64,000 nucleotides of DNA from Lewinella sp. JB7 (GTDB lineage: Bacteria; Bacteroidota; Bacteroidia; Chitinophagales; Saprospiraceae), in assembly GCF_024297185.1 (NCBI RefSeq), contig NZ_JANCTD010000002.1, positions 186,001-250,000 of the forward strand, given 5' to 3'. The notes under the pieces are model-generated. The model searched no databases, had not been told where the DNA came from, and worked only from the letters and a program-made list of their open reading frames with translations. The position numbers and the translations under genes were made by a program. Below, piece after piece: positions 18,305 to 26,243 of this stretch. Position 1 is the stretch's first letter, and every line of letters starts with the position of its first letter.

Positions 18305-19786
18305 ATGGCTGATCCAGCTGGCTTTCTGAAATATACCCGTGAACTGCCCGAAAAGCGGCCCGTCGAAGTCCGGAAAACCGACTGGCAGGAGCTGTACGTG
18401 CCCATGTCCGAGGAGCGCACCGTCACCCAGGCGGCGCGCTGTATGGACTGCGGCGTACCCTTTTGTCACAGCGGCTGTCCGCTCGGCAACATCATCCCCG
18501 AATTCAACGATGCGGTCTACGACGAGGACTGGCGGGAGGCTTTCGACATTCTGAGTTCGACCAATAACTTTCCCGAATTCACCGGGCGGATCTGTCCGGC
18601 CCCCTGCGAGTCGGCCTGCGTGCTGGGCATCAACCAACCCCCGGTAGCCATCGAGCACATCGAAAAGTCGATTGCCGAGGAAGCCTTCAAACGCGGCTAC
18701 GCCCGGCCAAATCCTCCCGGCAGCCGGACGGGCAAAAAAGTCGCCGTGGTCGGCTCCGGACCCGCCGGACTGGCCGCCGCCGCTCAGCTCAACAAGGCCG
18801 GGCACAACGTGACCGTGTACGAGCGGAATTCACGCATCGGCGGGCTGCTGCGCTACGGCATCCCGGACTTCAAACTCGAAAAGTGGGTCATTGACCGCCG
18901 GGTAGACCTCATGGCCGCCGAGGGCGTCAAGTTTCGGACCAACGCCAACGTCGGAGAAAACGTGGACGCCAGGCAACTGGTCGCGGAGAACGACGCCGTA
19001 GTGCTCGCTGGTGGTTCCACCATCCCCCGCGATATTCCCAGCCCGGGCCGGGAAGCCCAGGGCGTATACTTCGCTATGCAATTTCTGGAGCAGAACAACA
19101 AACGCGTCGCCGGCGACGACCTGAGCGACGAATTCGAGATTCACGCCCGCGATAAGGACGTCATCGTTATCGGGGGCGGGGACACGGGAGCTGACTGCGT
19201 CGGGACCAGCAACCGCCACGGTGCTCGCTCGGTCACCCAGATCGAGATCATGCCCATGCCGCCCTCGGAGCGCCCGGCGGATAACTGGCCGAACTGGCCG
19301 ATGATCCTGCGGACCTCCACCAGCCACGAGGAGGGATGTGAACGGGAGTGGGCGGTGCTTACCGAGGAATTCGTCAAGGATGAGGAAGGCAAACTCCGCG
19401 GCGTCAAGACCGTCAACATCCGGTGGGGGAAAGACCAGACCGGCCGAAACACCTTCGTGAAAATCGCCGGCACGGAACGCGAACTGCCCTGCCAGCTACT
19501 ACTCATCGCGGCCGGCTTCCTGCACCCCCAGCACGAAGGATTAGTGAATGATCTCGGTGTGGGTCTGAACGAACGGAAAAACGTAGCGGCTACGCCCGAG
19601 CGCGACTACCAGACCTCCGTGCCCAAGGTGTTCGCCGCGGGCGATATGCGCCGCGGTCAGAGCCTCGTGGTGTGGGCGATCGCCGAAGGCCGGGAGTGCG
19701 CCCGTTCCGTGGATGCCTTCCTGCGCGGTGGCGAATCCGTCCTGGAGGGCCGCGACGAAGGCAGGCTCGAGCCCGACTTCGCGTAA
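18305..19786 (+). CDS. gltD: Glutamate synthase small subunit
   Basis: The beta subunit (493 residues), which passes electrons from NADPH through FAD and 4Fe-4S clusters to the large subunit. The N-terminus has the two Cys clusters CMDCGVPFCHSGCP (about residues 41-54) and CPAPCESAC (about 97-105). An FAD-binding GSGPAGLAAA motif follows (about 145-154), then the NADPH-binding motif VIGGGDTGADC (about 284-294). It follows gltB as expected for an operon. The aldo/keto reductase gene 74 bases downstream may be cotranscribed, since no terminator lies between them. Confidence 0.97.
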   Translation: MADPAGFLKYTRELPEKRPVEVRKTDWQELYVPMSEERTVTQAARCMDCGVPFCHSGCPLGNIIPEFNDAVYDEDWREAFDILSSTNNFPEFTGRICPAPCESACVLGINQPPVAIEHIEKSIAEEAFKRGYARPNPPGSRTGKKVAVVGSGPAGLAAAAQLNKAGHNVTVYERNSRIGGLLRYGIPDFKLEKWVIDRRVDLMAAEGVKFRTNANVGENVDARQLVAENDAVVLAGGSTIPRDIPSPGREAQGVYFAMQFLEQNNKRVAGDDLSDEFEIHARDKDVIVIGGGDTGADCVGTSNRHGARSVTQIEIMPMPPSERPADNWPNWPMILRTSTSHEEGCEREWAVLTEEFVKDEEGKLRGVKTVNIRWGKDQTGRNTFVKIAGTERELPCQLLLIAAGFLHPQHEGLVNDLGVGLNERKNVAATPERDYQTSVPKVFAAGDMRRGQSLVVWAIAEGRECARSVDAFLRGGESVLEGRDEGRLEPDFA

Positions 19787-19860
19787 GGAAGATTGGAATT
19801 AGTCGGTATTTCATTGCACCTGCGCCCCGCCGCCCGGTTGAAGACGCAAAACAAACGCTC

Positions 19861-20847
19861 ATGCAATACCGAAAACTCGGAAAGACCAATTTTGAAGTAA
19901 GCGAAATCAGCCTGGGAACCTGGCAGGTCGGTGGAAAATGGGGCGACCCCTTCGACGACCGGGTAGCCGACCGCATCATCAACGAGGCCATCGACCGGGG
20001 CGTCAATTTTATCGATACCGCGGACGTCTACTCCGATGGCCTCAGCGAAACCGCCGTCGGACGGGTGGTGCGGGAGCGCTCCGAGTACATCTACGTCGCT
20101 ACCAAATGCGGCCGGCAGATCTCCCCGCATACGGCCGACAACTACACGGTCAAGGCCCTGCGGGGTTACGTCGAGGACAGCCTGCGGCGGATGAAGATCG
20201 AGCGCATCGACCTCATCCAGCTGCATTCCATCCCCAACGATGTGTACTACCGCCCGGAAATTTTCGGGCTCTTCGAGCGCCTGCGGGAAGAGGGGAAGAT
20301 TCAGCACCTCGGCGTCAGCGTCGAGAAGGTAGAGGAGGCGATCAAGGCCATGGAGTACGATAATGTCGCTACCGTGCAGATCATCTTTAACCTGTTCCGC
20401 CAGCGCCCGGCGGAGCTGTTCTTCGAACTGGTGAAGAAGCACGACATCGGCGTCATCGCCCGGGTGCCCCTCGCCAGTGGATTGCTCACCGGACGCTTCG
20501 ACCGCAGCACCACCTTCGGCGAGGGCGATCACCGCAACTTCAACCGGGAGGGGGAGGCCTTTGACCGGGGCGAGACCTTCAGCGGTGTGAACTACGAGCA
20601 GGGGTTGCAGGCCGTGGAGGAGCTCAAACAACTCTTCCCCGGAGAGGATAATCTGGCTCCGATCGCCCTACAGTGGATCCTGAGTTTCCCGGAAGTGAGC
20701 TGCATCATTCCCGGAGCCTCAAAAGTAGAACACCTGTTGTCAAATATTTCGGCTGCCGAACGTAAACCCCTGACGGAAAGTCAACTGAAGGCAATGAACG
20801 ACATCTACGATCGAATGGTAAGACCGGCCGTTCACCAGCGCTGGTAA
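19861..20847 (+). CDS. Aldo/keto reductase
   Basis: A 328-residue NAD(P)H-dependent oxidoreductase of the aldo/keto reductase superfamily. The start at 19861 (MQYRKLGKTNFEVS) is the typical beginning for this family; an upstream in-frame ATG at 19672 lies inside gltD. The catalytic tetrad is visible: Asp and Tyr in FIDTADVYSDG (about residues 55-65), Lys in VATKCG and His in LIQLHS. The C-terminal cofactor-binding segment contains CIIPGASKVEHL. The closest pattern is the YhdN/YajO-like general reductases; the substrate is unknown. It ends just before a strong terminator that probably closes the glt operon. Confidence 0.92.
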   Translation: MQYRKLGKTNFEVSEISLGTWQVGGKWGDPFDDRVADRIINEAIDRGVNFIDTADVYSDGLSETAVGRVVRERSEYIYVATKCGRQISPHTADNYTVKALRGYVEDSLRRMKIERIDLIQLHSIPNDVYYRPEIFGLFERLREEGKIQHLGVSVEKVEEAIKAMEYDNVATVQIIFNLFRQRPAELFFELVKKHDIGVIARVPLASGLLTGRFDRSTTFGEGDHRNFNREGEAFDRGETFSGVNYEQGLQAVEELKQLFPGEDNLAPIALQWILSFPEVSCIIPGASKVEHLLSNISAAERKPLTESQLKAMNDIYDRMVRPAVHQRW

Positions 20848-20850
20848 CGT

Positions 20851-20884
20851 AAAAGGGTCCTGCTGAAGCCAGCAGGACCCTTTT
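20851..20884. terminator. Strong bidirectional terminator
   Basis: A perfect 15-bp stem (AAAAGGGTCCTGCTG at 20851-20865, its complement at 20870-20884) with loop AAGC. It carries an A-run on one side and a T-run on the other, so it can serve both the aldo/keto reductase on the plus strand and the small gene on the minus strand. Confidence 0.92.
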
Positions 20885-20903
20885 GCATTTTGTGGGATAG
20901 GGT

Positions 20904-21116
20904 TTAGCTGACCAGGAGCAGGGTCAGCAACAGTACCACGAGGCTGCCGGTGAGGGCAACGCCGATATCCTGCCGGCGGGCCGGGGGGAGGGCGGAGCGG
21001 CGGGAGGCCAGACGAAGTCCGTTGGGATTGCCCAGTTGGTGGGCCTTGACCGCGCGGTTTACGCGACGATTCAGCAGCGTACTACGGGTAGGGCGGGGCG
21101 TTTCGAAATGAGTCAT
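20904..21116 (-). CDS. Small single-pass membrane protein, unknown
   Basis: A 70-residue reading frame starting MTHFETPRPTRS. The first 45 residues are rich in Arg and Pro, and the C-terminus is one hydrophobic helix (VALTGSLVVLLLTLLLVS), so a tail-anchored topology with a basic cytoplasmic part is likely. I prefer the start at 21116 over an in-frame ATG at 21155 because a -7-like GACCTTTG (21153-21160, followed by CGGCC as in other promoters here) overlaps the longer start. A shared terminator lies just downstream. No family is recognised. Reality is supported by the promoter-like element, terminator and isolated position, not by homology. Confidence 0.5.
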   Translation of the reverse strand: MTHFETPRPTRSTLLNRRVNRAVKAHQLGNPNGLRLASRRSALPPARRQDIGVALTGSLVVLLLTLLLVS

Positions 21117-21319
21117 ATTCTGTTGATTTTCCGGGGTTTCCGAATTCGGCCGCAAAGGTCGGGGTATTCCCGGACCCTTACAACCCCATGGGCAAACAAC
21201 ATTCGGTAGCTATCCGCTCAAGGGCGGCTTTTCCCAACAAAATTTTGGAAGTTTATGCGGGCTGGTCAAAGGCTTGGGGGGAAGCCGGGACCACCAAACT
21301 TTAATACCAAAAATATTTT

Positions 21320-22552
21320 CTACTTCTTTCTTTTTTTCTTATTAAGGACCCTTTCCGCCTCCTCCATCAACTCCTCCAACCCCATGGCGTCGGTGCGGCT
21401 GAAGGAAAGCGTTTCCCGGTACTGACTGCGGTCGAGCTCGACGACCCGGATCTCGTTGCCGGTGTACCGTTCGATCTTGCGGAGGAGTTCGTGCTCCGCC
21501 GGGGCACAGAAGGAATACGCGACCCCCCGCTGCTTCCCCCGCCCGGTACGGCCTACCCGGTGTACGTAGTAGTCGGCCTGTTCGGGCAGGTCGTAATTGA
21601 TGACGTGGGTAACGTCGGGAATATCGATGCCCCGGGCGCTGACGTCAGTAGCGATCATGAGTCGTTGTTCTCCCCGACGGAAGGCTTCGAGGGCCGCCTC
21701 CCGCTCGCGTTGGTCCATTTCCCCGTGGAGGGTCAGGGAGGGTAGGTCCACCCGGGCCATGGCCTTGCTCACGCGTTCGGCCCGTACGCGGGTGCGGGTG
21801 AAGACGAGGATCTTGGCTTCGGGCCTCTCCTTCACGAAGCGTTCGAGGAAGAATCGCTTGTCGTCCATTTCCACGAAGACGACGGAGTGGTCGACGTTCT
21901 TACTGACGGGGTCCTTCGGCGAGATCTGGATCCGGATGGGGTTGCGCACGAGCGAGTAGGCGAGCTTCTTGATCTGTTCGTCGATGGTGGCGGAAAAGAA
22001 CAGGGTCTGGTGTTTGCGTTGCAGGTGGCCGATCACGCCCCGGATGTCGTCGATGAATCCGAGGTCGAGCATCAGGTCCGCTTCGTCCAGCACCAGGGTG
22101 TCCACGCGCTCCAGACGCAGCAGCTTGCGTCCGAGCAGGTCGTACATGCGCCCCGGCGTCGTAATGAGGACGTCCAACTCCTTGGTCAGCCGTTCGATCT
22201 GCGGATCGATCTCGACCCCGCCGGTCAGCCCGAGCACGTTCACCGCCGTGCCGGTTGCCAGGGAGGTAAACACCTCGGTGAGTTGCAGGGCGAGCTCCCG
22301 CGTGGGTACCATAATCAGACAGCCGATCCCGGTTTCCCGCCACTGGCTTTCCTTGCGTTCCTGAAGTTTCTGGAGAATGGGAATCGCGAAGGCGGCCGTT
22401 TTGCCGGTGCCGGTCTGCGCAATGGCCAGCACGTCTTCCCCTTCCAGGATCGGACGGATAGCCCGGTACTGAATGTCGGTGGGCCGTTTCCACCCCTGGC
22501 GGGCGATATTGCGTTTGAGTTCGGGAGAAAGGGGGTAGTCGGTAAACTTCAT
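21320..22552 (-). CDS. DEAD-box ATP-dependent RNA helicase
   Basis: A 410-residue DEAD-box helicase that remodels RNA. All core motifs are present: Q motif with WKRPTDIQ, motif I AQTGTGKT, PTRELALQ, TTPGR, motif II DEAD (in LDEADLML), SAT, and HRVGRTGRG near the end. The tail is short and ends in a basic KKKRKK run, as in RhlE/CshA-like members. The start at 22552 (MKFTDYPLSPEL) is chosen because the 31 residues upstream of it are arginine-rich and do not resemble the family. No obvious operon partner. Which RNA it acts on cannot be told. Confidence 0.93.
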   Translation of the reverse strand: MKFTDYPLSPELKRNIARQGWKRPTDIQYRAIRPILEGEDVLAIAQTGTGKTAAFAIPILQKLQERKESQWRETGIGCLIMVPTRELALQLTEVFTSLATGTAVNVLGLTGGVEIDPQIERLTKELDVLITTPGRMYDLLGRKLLRLERVDTLVLDEADLMLDLGFIDDIRGVIGHLQRKHQTLFFSATIDEQIKKLAYSLVRNPIRIQISPKDPVSKNVDHSVVFVEMDDKRFFLERFVKERPEAKILVFTRTRVRAERVSKAMARVDLPSLTLHGEMDQREREAALEAFRRGEQRLMIATDVSARGIDIPDVTHVINYDLPEQADYYVHRVGRTGRGKQRGVAYSFCAPAEHELLRKIERYTGNEIRVVELDRSQYRETLSFSRTDAMGLEELMEEAERVLNKKKRKK

Positions 22553-22646
22553 GGTAGCGAGAGCTCGTTTGGGGCGGGGACGCGGGAGCGAACGGAGTCC
22601 CGAAGGAAGCAATCTCCTTCGGTATAGCGCGACCATGGCGTCCACC

Positions 22647-22654
22647 TATCTTTA
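22647..22654 (+). promoter_or_regulatory. Near-consensus -7 box (TATCTTTA) for pncA
   Basis: One mismatch from TAnnTTTG at the last base. It ends 18 bases before the pncA start codon, a suitable position. Confidence 0.35.
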
Positions 22655-22672
22655 GACCCCAATCATCGCCCA

Positions 22673-23299
22673 ATGTACGACAACGCCACCGCCCTCCTCC
22701 TGGTCGACCTCCAGGTAGACTTCATGCCGACCGGAATGCTGCCGGTGGCGGAAGGCGACGCGGTAGTCCCCCTCGCCAATGCCCTGATGCCGCGCTACCG
22801 AACGGTAGTGGCCACTCAGGATTGGCACCCCGCTAATCACCTTTCCTTCGCGGCCAACCACCCCTGGCGCAAACCCGGACAAGTGATCGACCTTGAGGGA
22901 CTGCCCCAGGTACTGTGGCCCATCCACTGCGTACAGGACACCTGGGGCGCGGAATTCGTGGATGGGCTCGACACCTCCGGCATCACCGAAGTGTTTCAGA
23001 AGGGGACCGACCCTACCATCGACAGCTACTCCGGCTTTTACGACAACGGGCACCGGAAATCGACCGGTCTGGCCGACTGGTTGCGCGAACGGGGCATCGA
23101 GGAAGTTCACGTCATGGGGCTGGCCACCGACTACTGCGTCAAGTTCACCGTACTCGACGCCCTGAAGGAGGGCTTTCGGGTAGTTCTGATCGAGGATGCC
23201 ACCCGGGGGGTGGAACTGACGCCGGGCGACGTGGTCGCTGCGGTACGTGAAATGCGAACGGCCGGTGCACGCATTGCACGGTACGATGAATTGGGGTAA
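22673..23299 (+). CDS. pncA: Nicotinamidase
   Basis: A 208-residue isochorismatase-fold amidase converting nicotinamide to nicotinic acid for NAD salvage. The catalytic triad is visible: Asp12 in LLVDLQVDF, Lys in QKGTD and Cys in ATDYCVKFT. Metal ligands appear in TQDWHPANH. The CPxHC-like segment appears as WPIHCVQDTWGAEF. Length and motifs match bacterial PncA well. It stands between the minus-strand helicase and a thioredoxin-like lipoprotein gene that starts 34 bases after its stop. Confidence 0.95.
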   Translation: MYDNATALLLVDLQVDFMPTGMLPVAEGDAVVPLANALMPRYRTVVATQDWHPANHLSFAANHPWRKPGQVIDLEGLPQVLWPIHCVQDTWGAEFVDGLDTSGITEVFQKGTDPTIDSYSGFYDNGHRKSTGLADWLRERGIEEVHVMGLATDYCVKFTVLDALKEGFRVVLIEDATRGVELTPGDVVAAVREMRTAGARIARYDELG

Positions 23300-23333
23300 A
23301 TGGTTACTTTGGTTGCCACCAACCGTAACGATC

Positions 23334-24542
23334 ATGCACCTTCGCGTTTTGCTTTGTATTATGCTCTTCCCCTTGCTGCACGGCTGCGCTCCGGAATCCG
23401 CGGAGGAATCCTCCGCGCCCGCAACCGTTACCCAGGAGTCGGAAGCAACGCCCGGCTTCCGGGCCAACCCCCAGGCTCTGGAAAAACGGGAAGTACCCAC
23501 CATCACCGTAGGCTCTCCGGCCCCCGATTTTAACCTGCCCGGCAGCGACGGCAACATGTACTCGCTGGCCGACTACGCGGATGCCGAAGTACTGGTTCTG
23601 GCCTTCACCGCCAACCACTGTCCCACCGCCCAGGCCTACGAGCAACGACTCATCGATTTCCAGCGGGACTACGCGGACAAGGGCGTGCAACTGGTCGCCA
23701 TCAGCCCCAACAGTCCCCTCGGCGTACTGTACGAGGAGCTGGGCTACACCGATCTGAACGACGACTACGAGGTGATGCAGGAGCGGGCCGGTTATGCCGG
23801 CTTCAACTTCCCCTACCTCTACGACGGAGACGATCACCGGACATCGTTGCAGTACGGGCCGGTCGCCACGCCCCACATCTTCATTCTCGACAAGGATCGC
23901 GTAGTGCGCTACACGGGCCGGATCGACCGGAGCGAAAAACCCGGCACCGCCCACGCGGAGGACCTTCGCGCGGCTACCGACGCTCTGCTGGCCGGACGGG
24001 AGATCGCGGAGCCGACTACCAAAACTTTCGGCTGCTCGACCAAGTGGGCCTGGAAGACCGAATACAACGATCAGGCCCGGGAGAAGTGGGAAGCCCGCCC
24101 GGTGACCCTGGAGAAGGCCGATGTCGGTAAGATCGAGGAACTGGTGGCCAACCAGGGCGGTGATAAGCTACGGTTGATCAACGTCTGGGCCACCTGGTGC
24201 GGCCCCTGCGTGCTGGAGTATCCGGAGTTCCTCGTGCTTCAGCGGATGTACGGTGCCCGCGACTTCGAGTTCATCTCCGTTTCGGCGGATAAACCGGCTG
24301 CCGAGGATCGTGCCCTGGCCTTTCTCGAAAAGGTCCATTCCGGCGTTCCCAACTACCTGTTCACCGGTCAGGACATCTACGAATTGGTGGAAGCCATCGA
24401 CCCGGACTGGAACGGCGCGCTGCCCTACACTCTGTTGGTGGCACCCGGGGGCGTAGTGGTGTACCGCCACCAGGCGGAGGTCGACTTTCTCGAACTGAAA
24501 CGGGCCATCGTGGAACACGAGATGATCGGTCGGGTCTACTAG
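23334..24542 (+). CDS. Lipoprotein with two thioredoxin-like domains
   Basis: A 402-residue lipoprotein (signal peptide with lipidated Cys18 in LLHGC; start chosen at 23334 for this reason over an upstream ATG inside pncA). The first domain (about 55-215) is an AhpC/TSA peroxiredoxin-like fold with a single Cys96 in NHCPTAQAYE and the FILDKDRVVRYTGRID segment. The second (about 260-400) is TlpA/ResA-like with the redox pair Cys289-Cys292 in WATWCGPC. It is thus a tandem fusion of two periplasm-facing thioredoxin folds with different active sites, probably acting in thiol-disulfide exchange or peroxide handling. Partner proteins are not known. Confidence 0.88.
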   Translation: MHLRVLLCIMLFPLLHGCAPESAEESSAPATVTQESEATPGFRANPQALEKREVPTITVGSPAPDFNLPGSDGNMYSLADYADAEVLVLAFTANHCPTAQAYEQRLIDFQRDYADKGVQLVAISPNSPLGVLYEELGYTDLNDDYEVMQERAGYAGFNFPYLYDGDDHRTSLQYGPVATPHIFILDKDRVVRYTGRIDRSEKPGTAHAEDLRAATDALLAGREIAEPTTKTFGCSTKWAWKTEYNDQAREKWEARPVTLEKADVGKIEELVANQGGDKLRLINVWATWCGPCVLEYPEFLVLQRMYGARDFEFISVSADKPAAEDRALAFLEKVHSGVPNYLFTGQDIYELVEAIDPDWNGALPYTLLVAPGGVVVYRHQAEVDFLELKRAIVEHEMIGRVY

Positions 24543-24556
24543 ACCGCTGCATTGCG

Positions 24557-24564
24557 TACCTTTG
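24557..24564 (+). promoter_or_regulatory. -7 box (TACCTTTG) for rimO
   Basis: An exact TAnnTTTG match followed by CGGCC, ending 20 bases before the rimO start codon. No clear -33 TTG at the normal spacing. Confidence 0.55.
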
Positions 24565-24584
24565 CGGCCGCTAAGCGCAAGTGC

Positions 24585-25898
24585 ATGAAAACCAAAACAC
24601 TGAGGCCGGACAAGGTCAACGTCGTCACCCTCGGGTGTTCGAAGAATCTGGTCGATTCGGAAAACATTATCACCCAGTTGAAGGCCAACGATTACGACGT
24701 TCACCACGACAGCAACGAGGCGGCGAATATCGTTATCGTCAATACCTGCGGCTTCATCGATCTGGCCAAGGAGGAGAGCATCAATACGATTCTGGACTAC
24801 GCCGACCGCAAGTCCCGGGGGGAGATCGACCGACTGTACGTCACCGGCTGCCTTTCCCAACGTTACAAGGATAATCTTGAGGAGGCTATTCCGGAGGTGG
24901 ACGACTATTTCGGCACCATGGAGCTGCCGGGACTGCTGAGCCGACTCGAAGCCAATTACCAGCACGATCTGATCGGCGAGCGCTTTATCACTACGCCGGA
25001 GCACTACGCCTACCTGAAGATCAGTGAGGGTTGCAATCGCACCTGTTCCTTTTGCGCCATCCCGCTCATGCGGGGCACCCACGTGAGCCGGCCCATCGAG
25101 GAACTCGTCCGGCAGGCCGAACACTTCGCCCGTACCGGGGTCAAGGAGCTCATGCTCATTGCTCAGGAACTCACTTACTACGGGCTCGACCTCTACCAAC
25201 GCCGCATGCTGCCCACGCTGCTGGAAGCCCTCGCGGCCGTAGAGGGTATTGAATGGATACGACTGCACTACGCCTACCCGGCCAAGTTCCCGCGGGACAT
25301 CTTCGACGTCATGGCCGCCCAACCCAAGGTCTGTAACTACCTCGACATACCCCTGCAGCACGGCTCCGACGCGGTCCTGCAGCGGATGCGGCGTCAGGTT
25401 ACCCGACGGGATACCACCGATCTCATTCGCTACGCCCGGGAGGTGGTGCCCGGCATCGCCATCCGTACCACCTTCCTGGTCGGCTACCCCGGAGAGACGG
25501 AAGCCGAGTTTGAGGAGATGTGCGACTTCGTCCGCGAAATGCGTTTTGAGCGACTGGGCGTTTTCCAGTACTCCCACGAAGAAGACACCCGGGCCTACGG
25601 GGTGGAAGACGACGTACCCGCCGAGGTGAAGGCCCGGCGCGCCAACCGGCTGATGGAGATTCAGCAGGAGATCAGCTACGAACTTAATCAGGCAAGGGTA
25701 GGGGAGGTCACCGCCGTACTCATCGACCGGAAGGACGGAGAGAATTACGTGGGCCGGACGCAGTACGATAGTCCCGACGTTGACAATGAGGTGCACATTT
25801 TCGCCGGCTCGGCCTACCTGAGAACCGGGGATATGGTGACGGCGCGTATCGAGTCGGCCACCGAATACGATTTAATCGGCGAACTGGTTGCGGGCTAA
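24585..25898 (+). CDS. rimO: Ribosomal protein S12 methylthiotransferase
   Basis: A 437-residue radical-SAM methylthiotransferase that modifies an Asp of ribosomal protein S12. Domains in order: N-terminal MTTase domain with its Cys residues (TLGCSKNLVDSE, NTCGFI, TGCLSQRY); the radical-SAM domain with CNRTCSFC at about 150-157, binding the second 4Fe-4S cluster; and a C-terminal TRAM domain. The GCSKN and CSFCAIP motifs favour RimO over MiaB. The start at 24585 (MKTKTL) fits the -7 box; an upstream in-frame ATG at 24552 would overlap that box. Two tRNA-Leu genes follow directly. Confidence 0.96.
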   Translation: MKTKTLRPDKVNVVTLGCSKNLVDSENIITQLKANDYDVHHDSNEAANIVIVNTCGFIDLAKEESINTILDYADRKSRGEIDRLYVTGCLSQRYKDNLEEAIPEVDDYFGTMELPGLLSRLEANYQHDLIGERFITTPEHYAYLKISEGCNRTCSFCAIPLMRGTHVSRPIEELVRQAEHFARTGVKELMLIAQELTYYGLDLYQRRMLPTLLEALAAVEGIEWIRLHYAYPAKFPRDIFDVMAAQPKVCNYLDIPLQHGSDAVLQRMRRQVTRRDTTDLIRYAREVVPGIAIRTTFLVGYPGETEAEFEEMCDFVREMRFERLGVFQYSHEEDTRAYGVEDDVPAEVKARRANRLMEIQQEISYELNQARVGEVTAVLIDRKDGENYVGRTQYDSPDVDNEVHIFAGSAYLRTGDMVTARIESATEYDLIGELVAG

Positions 25899-25918
25899 AA
25901 ATCGGTGAGCTACTTTTG
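25888..25918 (+). promoter_or_regulatory. Full promoter (-33 TTG, -7 TACTTTTG) for tRNA-Leu(CAA)
   Basis: TTG at 25888-25890 and TACTTTTG at 25911-25918 are separated by 20 bases, the spacing expected for Bacteroidota sigma-ABfr promoters. The element starts inside the last codons of rimO and ends 21 bases before the tRNA. Confidence 0.7.
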
Positions 25919-25939
25919 CTCGCGGTTCATGACGTACCG

Positions 25940-26021
25940 GCCGCTATGGCGGAATTGGTAGACGCGCTGGATTCAAAATCCAGTTCCTCCGGGAGTGTGG
26001 GTTCGATTCCCACTGGCGGTA
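25940..26021 (+). tRNA. tRNA-Leu, anticodon CAA
   Basis: The acceptor arms GCCGCTA and TGGCGGT pair (one G-U at the first position). The anticodon stem-loop CTGGA-TTCAAAA-TCCAG gives anticodon CAA (codon UUG). A long variable arm, typical of leucine tRNAs, is followed by a TTCGATT T-loop. The CCA end is not encoded. Confidence 0.95.
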
Positions 26022-26059
26022 CGAAAATGAAGGCGGTGAAAAAAGATTTACCGCCGCGG

Positions 26060-26089
26060 TTGGAAAATTCTGAGGGACGTATATCTTTG
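26060..26089 (+). promoter_or_regulatory. Full promoter (-33 TTG, -7 TATCTTTG) for tRNA-Leu(CAG)
   Basis: TTG at 26060-26062 and TATCTTTG at 26082-26089 are 19 bases apart; the -7 box is followed by CGGCC. The tRNA begins 14 bases later. The two tRNAs therefore appear to have separate promoters. Confidence 0.7.
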
Positions 26090-26103
26090 CGGCCCCGTTA
26101 CTC

Positions 26104-26187
26104 GCCGGAGTGATGAAACTGGTAGACATGCACGTTTCAGAGGCGTGTGCTTTTACGAGCGTGGGGGTTCGACTCCCCCCTCCGGCA
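26104..26187 (+). tRNA. tRNA-Leu, anticodon CAG
   Basis: The seven-base acceptor arms GCCGGAG and CTCCGGC pair perfectly. The anticodon arm CACGT-TTCAGAG-GCGTG gives anticodon CAG (codon CUG). A long variable arm and a TTCGACT T-loop support a leucine tRNA. The CCA end is not encoded. Confidence 0.94.
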
Positions 26188-26209
26188 CAGAACTTCCTAA
26201 GTTCTTTCT

Positions 26210-26243
26210 GGCCTCGATCCTTCACCGGATCGGGGCCTTTTTT
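26210..26243 (+). terminator. Terminator after the tRNA-Leu pair
   Basis: An 11-bp stem (GGCCTCGATCC at 26210-26220, GGATCGGGGCC at 26227-26237, one G-U pair) with a six-base loop is followed by TTTTTT. Confidence 0.9.

Noticed and set aside
24168-25796. A 542-codon minus-strand frame across the thioredoxin lipoprotein and rimO genes
   Set aside because: It crosses two confidently assigned genes and has no domain content.
26032-26055. A GGCGGT/ACCGCC hairpin between the two tRNA-Leu genes
   Set aside because: The stem is only six bases with no following T-run, so it is not supported as a terminator.
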